A DNA stretch of 64,000 nucleotides from CAG-964 sp902789345 (GTDB lineage Bacteria > Bacillota > Clostridia > Oscillospirales > Acutalibacteraceae), in the NCBI GenBank assembly GCA_052117325.1, contig JBQKJJ010000009.1, one strand, 5' to 3'. A program made the position numbers and the translations under genes. Position 1 is the first letter of the stretch; the number at the start of each line of letters is the position of its first letter. Shown piece after piece: positions 53,924 through 62,217 of this stretch. The notes below the pieces were generated by a model. That model was not told where the DNA came from. It saw nothing but the letters and a program-made list of their open reading frames with translations, and did not search any database.

Positions 53924-53951
53924 AAGGGCACAAAGCCCTTTTCACTCCTTT
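53924..53951 (-). promoter_or_regulatory. Hairpin between ribosome binding site and start codon
   Basis: AAAGGAG (53951-53945) is the only good ribosome binding site, but it lies 29 bases before the ATG at 53915. Between them AAGGGC (53940-53935), loop TTTGT and GCCCTT (53929-53924) can fold and would shorten the effective distance to about 12 bases. Confidence 0.6.
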
Positions 53952-53981
53952 AAATAGTTTTCTGTTTATTGGAATACGGTT

Positions 53982-54010
53982 ATTTTACAGTATGGTTACA
54001 ATTTTGTAAA
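53982..54010 (-). promoter_or_regulatory. Promoter of the cell wall hydrolase gene
   Basis: Minus strand TTTACA (54010-54005), 17 bases, then TAAAAT (53987-53982). A WalR-type box lies inside the spacer. Confidence 0.6.
53984..54000 (-). promoter_or_regulatory. WalR-type box 1
   Basis: Minus strand TGTAAC, five bases, TGTAAA. This exactly fits the WalR (YycF) consensus TGTWAH-N5-TGTWAH. It lies in the spacer and -10 of the hydrolase promoter. Confidence 0.65.
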
Positions 54011-54094
54011 GTTTGTTGTAACTGTTTGTTACCGCCCTAAAGCAGTGTTGAATCCCATTATTTATGCCTTTTCTGCATAAATATCACAACTATC

Positions 54095-54111
54095 TGTAAC
54101 AGTTATGTAAC
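54095..54111 (+). promoter_or_regulatory. WalR-type box 2
   Basis: TGTAAC (54095-54100), AGTTA, TGTAAC (54106-54111), an exact match to TGTWAH-N5-TGTWAH, about 85 bases upstream of the hydrolase -35 element. A third near match (minus strand TGTAAC-N5-TGTAGT, 54230-54214) overlaps the cca stop. Confidence 0.65.
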
Positions 54112-54139
54112 CTTTTTGTGAAAAACTACACAAAATTTT

Positions 54140-54179
54140 AGAGTAAAATTTTGCAGCAAATGTCACAAAATTTTACTCT
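54140..54179. repeat. 14-bp perfect inverted repeat downstream of cca
   Basis: AGAGTAAAATTTTG (54140-54153) and CAAAATTTTACTCT (54166-54179) are perfect reverse complements with a 12-base loop. It lies about 47-86 bases after the cca stop codon, so it may end or protect that mRNA, but the stem is AT-rich and no clean T run follows. Overlapping direct copies of CACAAAATTTTA (54129-54140 and 54164-54175) allow an alternative fold. Confidence 0.55.
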
Positions 54180-54225
54180 GTATATACGCCTCTTTTATCT
54201 ATTCTTTCAACACACTACAAAATTG

Positions 54226-55575
54226 TTACAAATTTTTTTCCAGCTTTTTCTTGGCTGACTTTACAAGAGAATTGTAGGTGTTGTCAATATTTTCATCGTT
54301 TACCGACTTTAGCAATGAATTTAAAATTGCACCGATAATACGACCGTCTTTAACTCCCATATTAATTAAATCATTACCGTTTATTTTCAATTCTTTTACT
54401 GAAAATAAAACTTTATTGTGGGCAATAAGGCTGTTTAAAATATCCTCAATTTTGTTAAGTTCCTCTAGGCGTTGTCGGAACAGTTCGGGAGATTGACCGT
54501 ATGCGTCACATTTTTTAACGGTAATTAAAAGTTTCGTCATTTCTTCCGAGCCTAAATACAGTGCAGTTTTCTTAACCGACTTGTTATTTGCAGAAATAAT
54601 TCTGTCGTGGTTTTTCACCAGTGTAACTACTGTGTTTGTTGTTTTGGTGTCACAGCGAAGCCTTTTTAGTATATTTTCTGCTATTTCTGCACTTTTTACG
54701 CAGTGTCCGTAAAAATGCCCTATTCCCTGTTGGTCAAGAGTAAAGCTATGTGGCTTGCCAATATCGTGAAACAGGACTGCCAGCCTTATTATTATGTTAT
54801 TGCCTGCATAGGTAAGTGCGTGCAGAGTATGCTCCCAAACATCATAACAATGGTAGCTGTTGTGCTGACAAAAGCCTATCATGGAGCTGATTTCCGGTAT
54901 AAATACAGATATTACATCCTGATACTCACGAAGAACATTTACGGCATTCTCCGAAAGTAAAAGCTGCTTAAATTCAGCAAAAATTCTTTCTACAGCAATA
55001 TTGTTAAGCAAGCTTTTGTTGTGGTGCACAGACGCCGCTGTGCTTTTTTCTATATTAAAGCACAGCTTTGCCGAAAAACGCAGTGCACGAAGTATTCTGA
55101 GTGCATCTTCATTAAAGCGAACATCGGCGTTACCCACTGTTCTTATAATGTGCATATCTAAATCGGCAAGTCCGCCAAACAGGTCAATAAACCCATACTT
55201 TGGATTATACGCCATTGCGTTTATCGTAAAATCTCGTCTTGACAAGTCCTCTTTAATATCAGCAACAAATTTCACAGTATCGGGGCGGCGGTTATCTGAA
55301 TAGCCCTTTTCTGTACGAAAGGTTGTTATTTCATACATACTGTCGTTAAGCATTAATGTAACTGTGCCGTGCTTTATACCAGTTTTTATAACTCTATAAT
55401 CGGAAAAAGTATTTATAACCTGCTGTGGCAGTGCACTTGTGCATATATCCCAATCCTGCGGTGCTTTACCTAAAAGCGCATCACGCACACATCCGCCTAC
55501 AACATAGGCGGAAAAACCACCATTTTCAAGCTGTTGTAATATATAAATAACATCTTTAGGTAATTTAATGTTCAT
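54226..55575 (-). CDS. cca: CCA tRNA nucleotidyltransferase with HD domain
   Basis: A 449-residue class II nucleotidyltransferase. The head has V-V-G-G-C-V-R-D-A-L-L-G (24-35) and the catalytic D-W-D-I-C (41-45), then R-R-D-F-T-I-N-A-M-A near residue 112 and R-x-L-R-A-L-R-F-S near residue 160. An HD domain with L-F-H-D-I-G-K-P follows at about 265. It repairs or adds the CCA end of tRNAs. The two tRNAs in this window encode CCA, so here it mainly repairs. GAGG precedes the ATG. Confidence 0.93.
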   Translation of the reverse strand: MNIKLPKDVIYILQQLENGGFSAYVVGGCVRDALLGKAPQDWDICTSALPQQVINTFSDYRVIKTGIKHGTVTLMLNDSMYEITTFRTEKGYSDNRRPDTVKFVADIKEDLSRRDFTINAMAYNPKYGFIDLFGGLADLDMHIIRTVGNADVRFNEDALRILRALRFSAKLCFNIEKSTAASVHHNKSLLNNIAVERIFAEFKQLLLSENAVNVLREYQDVISVFIPEISSMIGFCQHNSYHCYDVWEHTLHALTYAGNNIIIRLAVLFHDIGKPHSFTLDQQGIGHFYGHCVKSAEIAENILKRLRCDTKTTNTVVTLVKNHDRIISANNKSVKKTALYLGSEEMTKLLITVKKCDAYGQSPELFRQRLEELNKIEDILNSLIAHNKVLFSVKELKINGNDLINMGVKDGRIIGAILNSLLKSVNDENIDNTYNSLVKSAKKKLEKNL

Positions 55576-55667
55576 AGTAACCTCAATAAGAGAAATCCGA
55601 CAGAAAATCGGAAATGTTTTATAAATTATTAATTCTTAAATTTGGAGAAATCAAGGGCTATTTTACT

Positions 55668-56726
55668 CTATTTTTTCAATCCAAACAAAATTCTTGTTAT
55701 TTTATTCTTATCTATTATGCAGCAAGCACCGCATGTCAAAATTGTTGACGCCACAAGGGATAAAACAAAATTGTATATACTCCCTACTCCTGTTAAAGAA
55801 ATAAAATACTGACACAAAACAACTATTGGAAAATGAACTATATAGAATACATATGATAATTTTGAGCAGTATCTGCTAATTGTATTAGCGTAATCCAGGT
55901 GAGTTTTTCCAAGACAAATCAACACCGGAATTCCTGTTGCAAATGATGTGTAATTGCAAATATTATTCAGTAATTCATAATCTTTAATATACACAAACAA
56001 AATAACATTCACTGTCGAAAACAGAACAAATCCAACTATAAATAACCACCTTAGACTCACAAGACTTTCTATGAAATCTTGTTTGCTAAACAAATAATAT
56101 CCAAGCAAATATACACATAAATATGTGGGGATTCGCTTTCCAAAAAGTGTTACATCAAATAAAGCAATCGCAAGAATAATAAGTGTACAGTTTATGATAA
56201 GCATAGCAAGTCTATTACTTTTGATTGCGGAATCAATAACTTTAATTACTCCACAGCCTATGCAAGAAATAATAATTAATACCGCTATAAACCAAAAGTG
56301 TCCAAGTGTAAATCCGCCATCATACCCTGTTAAATCTGTAAACTTAGTAAAATATACGGAATAATGTTCAAAATAACCGCCGTCATATCCGTTATGTGTC
56401 TTGTCTGCAATAAAACTTAATATTGGATTGATAATTATAACGCCAAATATTAACGGTATGCCTAATCTTTTAAATCTTTCCTTGATAAAAGCTGAATAAC
56501 TCCTTTTCTCTAGTGAAAATGATGCAGATACTCCGGCAAGTAAAAACATTAAAGGCATAAACCATGGCGACATAAACACTACTACTGATGCAATAGGATT
56601 AACTTCTTCAAAAAATATATAATTTGCCTCTCCCCATGAATTGTAAGCCAAAGCTAAATGATATATTATCAACAGGGAGACATTAACCGTTCTTAAATTG
56701 TCTATATAATTAACTCGTGGTTTCAT
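55668..56726 (-). CDS. Acyltransferase family 3 membrane protein
   Basis: I take the ATG at 56726 (M-K-P-R-V); an upstream TTG at 56768 is less likely. The 352-residue protein has about ten transmembrane segments. It starts with the acyltransferase 3 pattern Y-I-D-N-L-R and a histidine in I-Y-H-L-A near residue 24, followed by P-L-M-F-L-L-A-G-V-S and R-F-K-R-L-G-I-P. Such enzymes O-acylate cell-surface or small sugars. The gene is AT-rich with poor ribosome binding, stands alone between cca and pyrF, and has a different feel from its housekeeping neighbours, so it may be an acquired gene. Confidence 0.85.
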   Translation of the reverse strand: MKPRVNYIDNLRTVNVSLLIIYHLALAYNSWGEANYIFFEEVNPIASVVVFMSPWFMPLMFLLAGVSASFSLEKRSYSAFIKERFKRLGIPLIFGVIIINPILSFIADKTHNGYDGGYFEHYSVYFTKFTDLTGYDGGFTLGHFWFIAVLIIISCIGCGVIKVIDSAIKSNRLAMLIINCTLIILAIALFDVTLFGKRIPTYLCVYLLGYYLFSKQDFIESLVSLRWLFIVGFVLFSTVNVILFVYIKDYELLNNICNYTSFATGIPVLICLGKTHLDYANTISRYCSKLSYVFYIVHFPIVVLCQYFISLTGVGSIYNFVLSLVASTILTCGACCIIDKNKITRILFGLKK

Positions 56727-56859
56727 AAAGTTATTTTCTCTACTTTTCTTTTTATATCTAATCAACAAATTTATTCCTAATACAAAGCCACCTGTAATAT
56801 AAAAACAGTTGGATATTTGGGACTTGTATCAAATTTAATAAACCTATCTACACGGTAAT

Positions 56860-56893
56860 AAAAAAGGTACAGAACAAAGCTGTACCCTTTTTA
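56860..56893. terminator. Bidirectional terminator downstream of pyrF
   Basis: GGTACAG (56866-56872), a 7-base loop and CTGTACC (56880-56886), flanked by six A on the left and a T run on the right. It ends the minus-strand pyrC-pyrF transcript, with a T run in both directions. Confidence 0.88.
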
Positions 56894-56955
56894 CTTAATC
56901 AGAATTTTAAAAATCGCATTAAAGCAAACAAACATTCACTTTAATTACAAAACGC

Positions 56956-57894
56956 TTACGGAAGCTTGATTTCACCTGTCACATCAGTAAGAAGCTTTTT
57001 CATCTTCTCGGCCTCTCTCCTTGCAGCAGCGGCAAAATCCTCCGGCTTGCAACCGTCTTCCTTTTGCCAAGCACACATAATACCTCTTGATGAGTTTACT
57101 ATTGCGCCTAAGCCGTTGCTGTCAAATGCTCCGGCAATATCCTTAGCTGTACCGCCCTGAGCACCGTAGCCGGGTACCAAGAAGAATGTATGTGTAAGTT
57201 CTTTTCTAAGCTCTGTAAGCTGCTGTGGGTATGTAGCACCAACAACAGCACCTACGCCTGAGTAACCGTACTTACCCATAAGCTCTTTGCCCCACTCTTC
57301 ACAAAGGTTGCCCATATGAAGATATATTGTTTCAGAGCCTTCAAGCTCCAGGTTTTGCAGTTCGCCAGAACTTGGGTTTGAAGTCTTAACAAGCACAAAC
57401 ATACCTGTATCCATTTTCTTTGAAACATTAATTACCGGCACAATGCCGTCTGCACCCAAGTAACCGTTTACTGTAAGTGCGTCAGCACCAAATGCTGTAG
57501 CCTCTGTACCGTCAACATCTGTTACACCCAGGTGAGCGGTAGCATAAGCCTCCATTGTAGTGCCAATGTCGTTTCTTTTGCCGTCTGTAATAACAAACAT
57601 ACCCTTTGATTTAGCGTAGGCAATAGTTTCTGTAAGAACTCTTACGCCCTGCCAACCATACATTTCATAGTATGCAGCCTGCGGTTTTACAGCCGGCACA
57701 ATGTCACACAATGCGTCAATAAGCGCTTTGTTATACACTAATATTGCCTCTGCCGCACCCTCAAGTGTTTTACCGTACTTTGCAAAGGCCTCCTCCTTAA
57801 TAAAATCAGGAATGTAGCTAAGCTTTGGGTCTAATCCTGCTACTGTAGGGTTTTGCTTTTCTACAATTTTTTCAATCAATCTATCAAGTGCCAT
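56956..57894 (-). CDS. pyrF: Orotidine 5'-phosphate decarboxylase, type 2
   Basis: A 312-residue long-form OMP decarboxylase, a TIM barrel with V-A-G-L-D-P near residue 18, A-V-K-P-Q-A-A-Y-Y-E near residue 67, and the catalytic D-G-K-R-N-D-I-G near residue 103. It makes UMP, the substrate of PyrH encoded elsewhere in the window. It follows pyrC by 11 bases. The ATG has GGAGGAC upstream. Confidence 0.95.
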   Translation of the reverse strand: MALDRLIEKIVEKQNPTVAGLDPKLSYIPDFIKEEAFAKYGKTLEGAAEAILVYNKALIDALCDIVPAVKPQAAYYEMYGWQGVRVLTETIAYAKSKGMFVITDGKRNDIGTTMEAYATAHLGVTDVDGTEATAFGADALTVNGYLGADGIVPVINVSKKMDTGMFVLVKTSNPSSGELQNLELEGSETIYLHMGNLCEEWGKELMGKYGYSGVGAVVGATYPQQLTELRKELTHTFFLVPGYGAQGGTAKDIAGAFDSNGLGAIVNSSRGIMCAWQKEDGCKPEDFAAAARREAEKMKKLLTDVTGEIKLP

Positions 57895-57905
57895 AATGTC
57901 CTCCG

Positions 57906-59174
57906 TTAATCTTTATAAACTATATTACCGTTCAGTACGGTATATTTAACTTTACCATTAAGCTTCATACCCTTAAATGGGGTGTTTTTTGACTTGCCGT
58001 GAAGCTTATTAACATCAACTGTAAACTCTTCGTTTGGGTCAAAAATTACAATATCCGCATTTTCGCCTACAGACAAGCTTCCCGCCGGGATATTAAGGAT
58101 TTTTGCAGGTGCCAAAGACATCTTGTTTATGAGCTGCGGCAGTGAAAGCAAGCCCTTATTAACAAGGTAGGTTATACCCACAGCCAGTGAGGTTTCCATA
58201 CCTATAGAGCCGTTAGGGGCTTTTTCAAAATCTGCTTTTTCCTGTGGTGTATGGGGCGCATGGTCTGTTGCAATAGCGTCAAGAGTACCGTCCTGCAAGC
58301 CGCAGATAATTGCCTTTACATCGTCTTCACACCGCAGTGGTGGGTTCATTCTAAAGTCAGCGTCTTTTGCAAGAAGCGACTGCTGTGTCAGTGAAAAATA
58401 GTGAGGTGCTGTTTCAGCTGTAACCTTAACCCCTCTTGCCTTTGCATCTCTTACAAGTGCAACAGAAGTTTTTGTGCTAACATGGCAAATGTGTATAGGA
58501 ACATTGTATGCGGCGGCAAGCGCAATTTCTCTGGCTGTGCCTGTATCCTCTGCAGCAGCAGGAATACCCTTAACACCAAGCTTTTGGCTTACCTCGCCCT
58601 CGTTTATTTTTCCGCCGTCGGCCAAATATAAATCCTCACAATGGGCTAAAACGCACATATTATTTTGGGGCGCTTTTAGCATTGCCTGTGCCATAAATTT
58701 TGTGTTTTCAACCGGTCTTCCGTCATCAGACAGAGCTATAACCCCTGCCTTTGAGAGAGCCTCAATGTCAGTCGGTTCTATACTTTTAAGTCCTTTGGTA
58801 ACTGCGGCGGCAATATACACTCTTGCCTTTGCATTTGTGGCCTTATTTTTAATATACTCTACAACCTCTGTATTATCTACAACAGGGTTTGTATTAGGCA
58901 TAGCAAGCAGACTGGTTACACCGCCTGCTGCGGCCGCATTACAGCCTGTAATAATGTCCTCTTTTTGTGTAAAGCCCGGGTCACGCAAATGCACATGCAT
59001 ATCTACAAGCCCCGGTGCGGCAACCATACCGTTTGCGTCAATTTCAACATCTGCACTGTGAACATTCTTGCTTACCTCGGCAATTTTGCCGTTATCTACA
59101 AAAATATTCAAGTTTTCATCTATATTGTTTTTAGGGTCAATAACCCTTGCGTTTTTTATAAATAATGTACTCAA
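57906..59174 (-). CDS. pyrC: Dihydroorotase
   Basis: A 422-residue class I dihydroorotase. The metal motif is D-M-H-V-H-L-R-D-P-G near residue 57, followed by A-M-P-N-T-N-P near residue 93, H-C-E-D near residue 178, H-I-C-H-V-S-T near residue 230 and A-T-D-H-A-P-H-T near residue 304. The start is a TTG with AAGGAGG six bases upstream. It lies between an unknown membrane protein and pyrF. Confidence 0.95.
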   Translation of the reverse strand: MSTLFIKNARVIDPKNNIDENLNIFVDNGKIAEVSKNVHSADVEIDANGMVAAPGLVDMHVHLRDPGFTQKEDIITGCNAAAAGGVTSLLAMPNTNPVVDNTEVVEYIKNKATNAKARVYIAAAVTKGLKSIEPTDIEALSKAGVIALSDDGRPVENTKFMAQAMLKAPQNNMCVLAHCEDLYLADGGKINEGEVSQKLGVKGIPAAAEDTGTAREIALAAAYNVPIHICHVSTKTSVALVRDAKARGVKVTAETAPHYFSLTQQSLLAKDADFRMNPPLRCEDDVKAIICGLQDGTLDAIATDHAPHTPQEKADFEKAPNGSIGMETSLAVGITYLVNKGLLSLPQLINKMSLAPAKILNIPAGSLSVGENADIVIFDPNEEFTVDVNKLHGKSKNTPFKGMKLNGKVKYTVLNGNIVYKD

Positions 59175-59185
59175 TTTGTACCTCC

Positions 59186-60478
59186 TTACCTGTATTTATC
59201 CCAATAGCTGTCAAGCTCAAAATCATCGACAACATTGTCACGCATTCTTCTGCGTGTACTACCGCTGTGTGCTCTGGCGGACTTATTCTTACCGGAAGTT
59301 CGCCTTTTCCTTGATGAATCCCTGCTTGAACTTCTTCTTTTTTCGCTGTCGGTTTTGTGCTCAACATCAGAGCCTATGTAAAGCTTAGCATAGCGCTTTG
59401 CAGATTCGGCACGGTCGGTTTCGTATACCTCCTGTGCCCGATTTTGCGCTGCTGCATTTCTTTGCGCCGATATTCGTTTGTTTTCAATTTTATTTAGGTT
59501 ATCTTCAAAGGAATTGGTTTCTTCAGTCTGAATCTGCGGAACATTAAACAGAGCGTCTAAGTCCATTTCTTCCCAGTCGTCATCAATAATACTAGGCTGT
59601 TTATTGCTTTCTTTAATAGCGGCAGATATAACATCGGCACTGTTGCTTGCTGTCTTTGCCTTTTTGTGTTTAGGTACATCTGCAGCTGTACTTTGCGCCT
59701 TATCGTCGCCCATAATCCCCTCGCTGATAAGCTCATCGTAATATTTGTCGGCACACTGGTTTTTGGGGTTACTTTTGACATTTTTGTTTTTAATGTAATA
59801 TGACACCACAAAAATTATTATGACAATACCTAAAATCAGCATAGTGGAAAGCACTGTGCCAAATGTACCTGCTATATCAATGCTTTCGGGCTTAGCCAGC
59901 AGAGTTTTTACCTTGATACTGTCTACTATACTGTTAAACTCGCCCTTTTGAGCAACTGTAAGACTGCCGGCGTTTGATGAATATGTAACGGTAACCAGTT
60001 CTCCGTTTACTACGGTATATGCTGTAGCTGTACTTATCGTTTTATTGCCGTCAATAGCGGAGCTATACAGCATAAAAATTATACAGCTACTGTCCTCTTT
60101 ATACGAGGCCCCGGTAACGCTTTTGTAGCTTTTGCCTGTAAGAGTGCTTGTCCCCTTTTTTACACTGTTTAACTCATTGTCAATTTCATCTTTTGAGAGA
60201 TATTTAAAGTTAAAAAGCTCTTGAGATTTGTCTGTTTTCTCTGAAGTTATGTGTAAGGTTTGCTTTGCATCAGCTGTTTGTGCAGAGGCATTGTACCGCA
60301 AAACGCCCTCTGAATTAATTTCAGCATTTGTAACAGAAAAATTTTCCGGTATGTCTACACTAACCTTTGCACTGTCAATATTAGCATACACATCTTCTGC
60401 AAATACACACAAAGTATAACAAGATATTACGGTTATTACTGCAATAGCAACGGCAGTAAGCTTAGCTAATCTATTCAT
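59186..60478 (-). CDS. Membrane-anchored protein of unknown function upstream of pyrCF
   Basis: I do not recognise this 430-residue protein. It has a signal peptide (about 1-27, ending C-V-F-A-E), an extracellular domain of about 170 residues rich in Ser, Thr, Asn and Val, one transmembrane helix at about 207-230, and a long cytosolic tail. The tail has an acidic part (about 290-320) and a very basic Arg/Ser/Lys-rich end (about 380-415), a pattern seen in proteins that bind nucleic acids or acidic membranes. It begins an operon with pyrC and pyrF (gap of 11 bases), with no obvious functional link to pyrimidines. AAGGACGG precedes the ATG. Confidence 0.65.
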   Translation of the reverse strand: MNRLAKLTAVAIAVITVISCYTLCVFAEDVYANIDSAKVSVDIPENFSVTNAEINSEGVLRYNASAQTADAKQTLHITSEKTDKSQELFNFKYLSKDEIDNELNSVKKGTSTLTGKSYKSVTGASYKEDSSCIIFMLYSSAIDGNKTISTATAYTVVNGELVTVTYSSNAGSLTVAQKGEFNSIVDSIKVKTLLAKPESIDIAGTFGTVLSTMLILGIVIIIFVVSYYIKNKNVKSNPKNQCADKYYDELISEGIMGDDKAQSTAADVPKHKKAKTASNSADVISAAIKESNKQPSIIDDDWEEMDLDALFNVPQIQTEETNSFEDNLNKIENKRISAQRNAAAQNRAQEVYETDRAESAKRYAKLYIGSDVEHKTDSEKRRSSSRDSSRKRRTSGKNKSARAHSGSTRRRMRDNVVDDFELDSYWDKYR

Positions 60479-60513
60479 TTATTTCCGTCCTTTGTTGCCC
60501 TATTATGGTTTTT

Positions 60514-60542
60514 ATTATAACTCAAAGTGTAAATTAATACAA
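60514..60542 (-). promoter_or_regulatory. Promoter of the unknown-pyrC-pyrF operon
   Basis: Minus strand TTGTAT (60542-60537), 17 bases, then consensus TATAAT (60519-60514), about 35 bases before the start codon. Confidence 0.7.
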
Positions 60543-60564
60543 GGTTTTGCCACTATTAAATAAA

Positions 60565-60602
60565 TTTCCTGCATAAGCGTATAAATTTGCTTACGCAGGA
60601 AA
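60565..60602 (-). terminator. Intrinsic terminator of the spore germination gene
   Basis: On the minus strand TTTCCTGCGTAAGC, a 10-base loop and GCTTATGCAGGAAA form a 14-position stem with one wobble, then TTTATTT. It lies about 30 bases after the stop codon at 60635. Confidence 0.85.
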
Positions 60603-60634
60603 CCAAAACAACTTAAAATTCGTAATATATTTTC

Positions 60635-62029
60635 TTATATGCGCTTTCTTATTATCTTTCTAAGCAGCTTTTTACCGTTAAACGGAATTAGCGGATATAA
60701 ATAGCTTTTGCCTGAGATAGTTTTATTTGTCAACAGCAAAATCACAACTACGGCTACGCCTATAATAAAACCTACAAAATTAAACAGGACAGTTAATATT
60801 AAAATAAATATTCTAAAAAATTTCAGCGCATAGCCCAATTCGTAGCTTGGCTGTGTATAATTTGCTATAGCAACAAACGCCATATACAGCATTGATTCGG
60901 TTGAAAACCACCCTACCTTTACTGCAAATTCGCTAAGGGCTATAGCTCCTATAATACTCAACGATGCACTTAGGGAATTAGGCGTTTTTATAGAGGCAAG
61001 CCTTAGTCCGTCTATAGCAATCTCTAACAGTATAAGCTGCCAAAACACCGGAATATTTACAGGCTCTGTTAATAAAACAAATTTAAAAGCATTCGGCACG
61101 AAGTCGGGGTTTTGCAGGCAAAGCAGCCAAACCGGGGTAATAAACAGCGTGGCAATAGTAACCAAATACCTTGTAAATCTAATATATGTTCCTGTAATAG
61201 GCGGAAAATAATAATCATCTGCTTCTTCAATAACATCAAATATTGATGTTGGTAAAATCAGTGCAGAGGGTGAATTATCTACAAAAATAACAATATTGCC
61301 GTCAAGAAGTGCCGAAGCAGTGGTGTCGGGACGCTCTGTATATTTTACCTTTGGCAACGGATTGTACCATTTGTGCTTGTAGAGCGCCTCCAAAAAGCTT
61401 TGCTGATTCATTGTAAGTGAATCAACCTTTAGATTTTTGATTCCGTCGGTAATCTTTTTTAAAAGCTTTTTATCCACCATGTCGTCCATATATAAAACAG
61501 CAACATCGGTGCGGGACTTTTCACCTACTAAAAACGGTTTTACAGTAAGCTTTGGGTCCCTTATTCTTCGTCTGACCAAGGCAAGGTTACTTACCAGGGT
61601 TTCTACAAAGCCGTCCTTTGAGCCACGCATAACCTTGTCCTTTTCCGGCTCGTCGGTCTGCCGTTGAGGGTATGTTCGGCTGTCTATCAGTATTGCCGCT
61701 GAAAAGCCGTCTACGATAAGGGCGCACATTCCTGAAAGCACACCGGTAACTATTTTGTCTACATTATTTACTACATCAACCTCTACATACGGTACGCAAT
61801 TTTCTGTAAATACATAAGGGCTTTCCATAAAGCTTTCATCATCTACCGAAAAGAAAAACTCCATTATTTTTTCCATAATTTCGTCTTTTACAAGTCCGTC
61901 AATAAAATAGAGGCATGACTTTCTTTTTTGAATTGTTATCTGTCTGCAAACCAAATCAAAGCTATGTGACGCACGCAGTGCTTCATTTAATATTTGGTAA
62001 TTGGTTTTGTAATCGGTATACAGGTTCAA
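60635..62029 (-). CDS. GerA-family spore germination protein (SpoVAF/GerAA-like)
   Basis: A 464-residue protein. The N-terminal soluble half (about 1-270) and the C-terminal half with about five transmembrane segments match the GerA family (PF03323): V-D-G-L-V-K-D near residue 45, S-L-T-M-N-Q-Q-S-F-L-E-A-L near residue 205, then P-R-x-x-D-T-T-A-S-A-L-L-D-G-N-I in that region (here P-D-T-T-A-S) and S-I-K-T-P-N-S-L-S-A-S-L-S-I-I-G. No GerAB or GerAC partner is next to it, which fits SpoVAF better than a receptor subunit. The start is a TTG with GAGGTGG seven bases upstream. Confidence 0.87.
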   Translation of the reverse strand: MNLYTDYKTNYQILNEALRASHSFDLVCRQITIQKRKSCLYFIDGLVKDEIMEKIMEFFFSVDDESFMESPYVFTENCVPYVEVDVVNNVDKIVTGVLSGMCALIVDGFSAAILIDSRTYPQRQTDEPEKDKVMRGSKDGFVETLVSNLALVRRRIRDPKLTVKPFLVGEKSRTDVAVLYMDDMVDKKLLKKITDGIKNLKVDSLTMNQQSFLEALYKHKWYNPLPKVKYTERPDTTASALLDGNIVIFVDNSPSALILPTSIFDVIEEADDYYFPPITGTYIRFTRYLVTIATLFITPVWLLCLQNPDFVPNAFKFVLLTEPVNIPVFWQLILLEIAIDGLRLASIKTPNSLSASLSIIGAIALSEFAVKVGWFSTESMLYMAFVAIANYTQPSYELGYALKFFRIFILILTVLFNFVGFIIGVAVVVILLLTNKTISGKSYLYPLIPFNGKKLLRKIIRKRI

Positions 62030-62080
62030 ATTATAACCACCTCACAAATTCTCTTAATTATTTTGCGAGGATAATATAAA

Positions 62081-62110
62081 TTTATACCGGTACAGTATAT
62101 ATTATGTAAA
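62081..62110 (-). promoter_or_regulatory. Weak candidate promoter of the spore germination gene
   Basis: Minus strand TTTACA (62110-62105), 18 bases, then TATAAA (62086-62081), a housekeeping-like pattern. I did not find a convincing forespore-sigma promoter with correct spacing, although the region is AT-rich and short matches exist. Confidence 0.3.
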
Positions 62111-62217
62111 ATATTTGCATAATGGTATATTCAAAACAACCGCTAAAACCGTATGTTTTTTAAATCCGCCTTTATATGCATATATAAATAATTGCTTGCG
62201 TTTGATGAGCCTTGTAT

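Noticed and set aside
53916..54225. Possible c-di-AMP (ydaO) riboswitch before the hydrolase gene
   Set aside because: Such riboswitches often precede wall hydrolases, but the conserved core segments are absent and the predicted transcript leader is only about 60 bases.
58474..59061. 195-codon plus-strand frame opposite pyrC
   Set aside because: It is a shadow of the dihydroorotase coding strand; the long frame follows from codon bias and no start signal is present.
62030..62217. Forespore (sigma G or F) promoter before the GerA-like gene
   Set aside because: GAATA and CATAATA are present but 21 bases apart, outside the usual 17-18 spacing.
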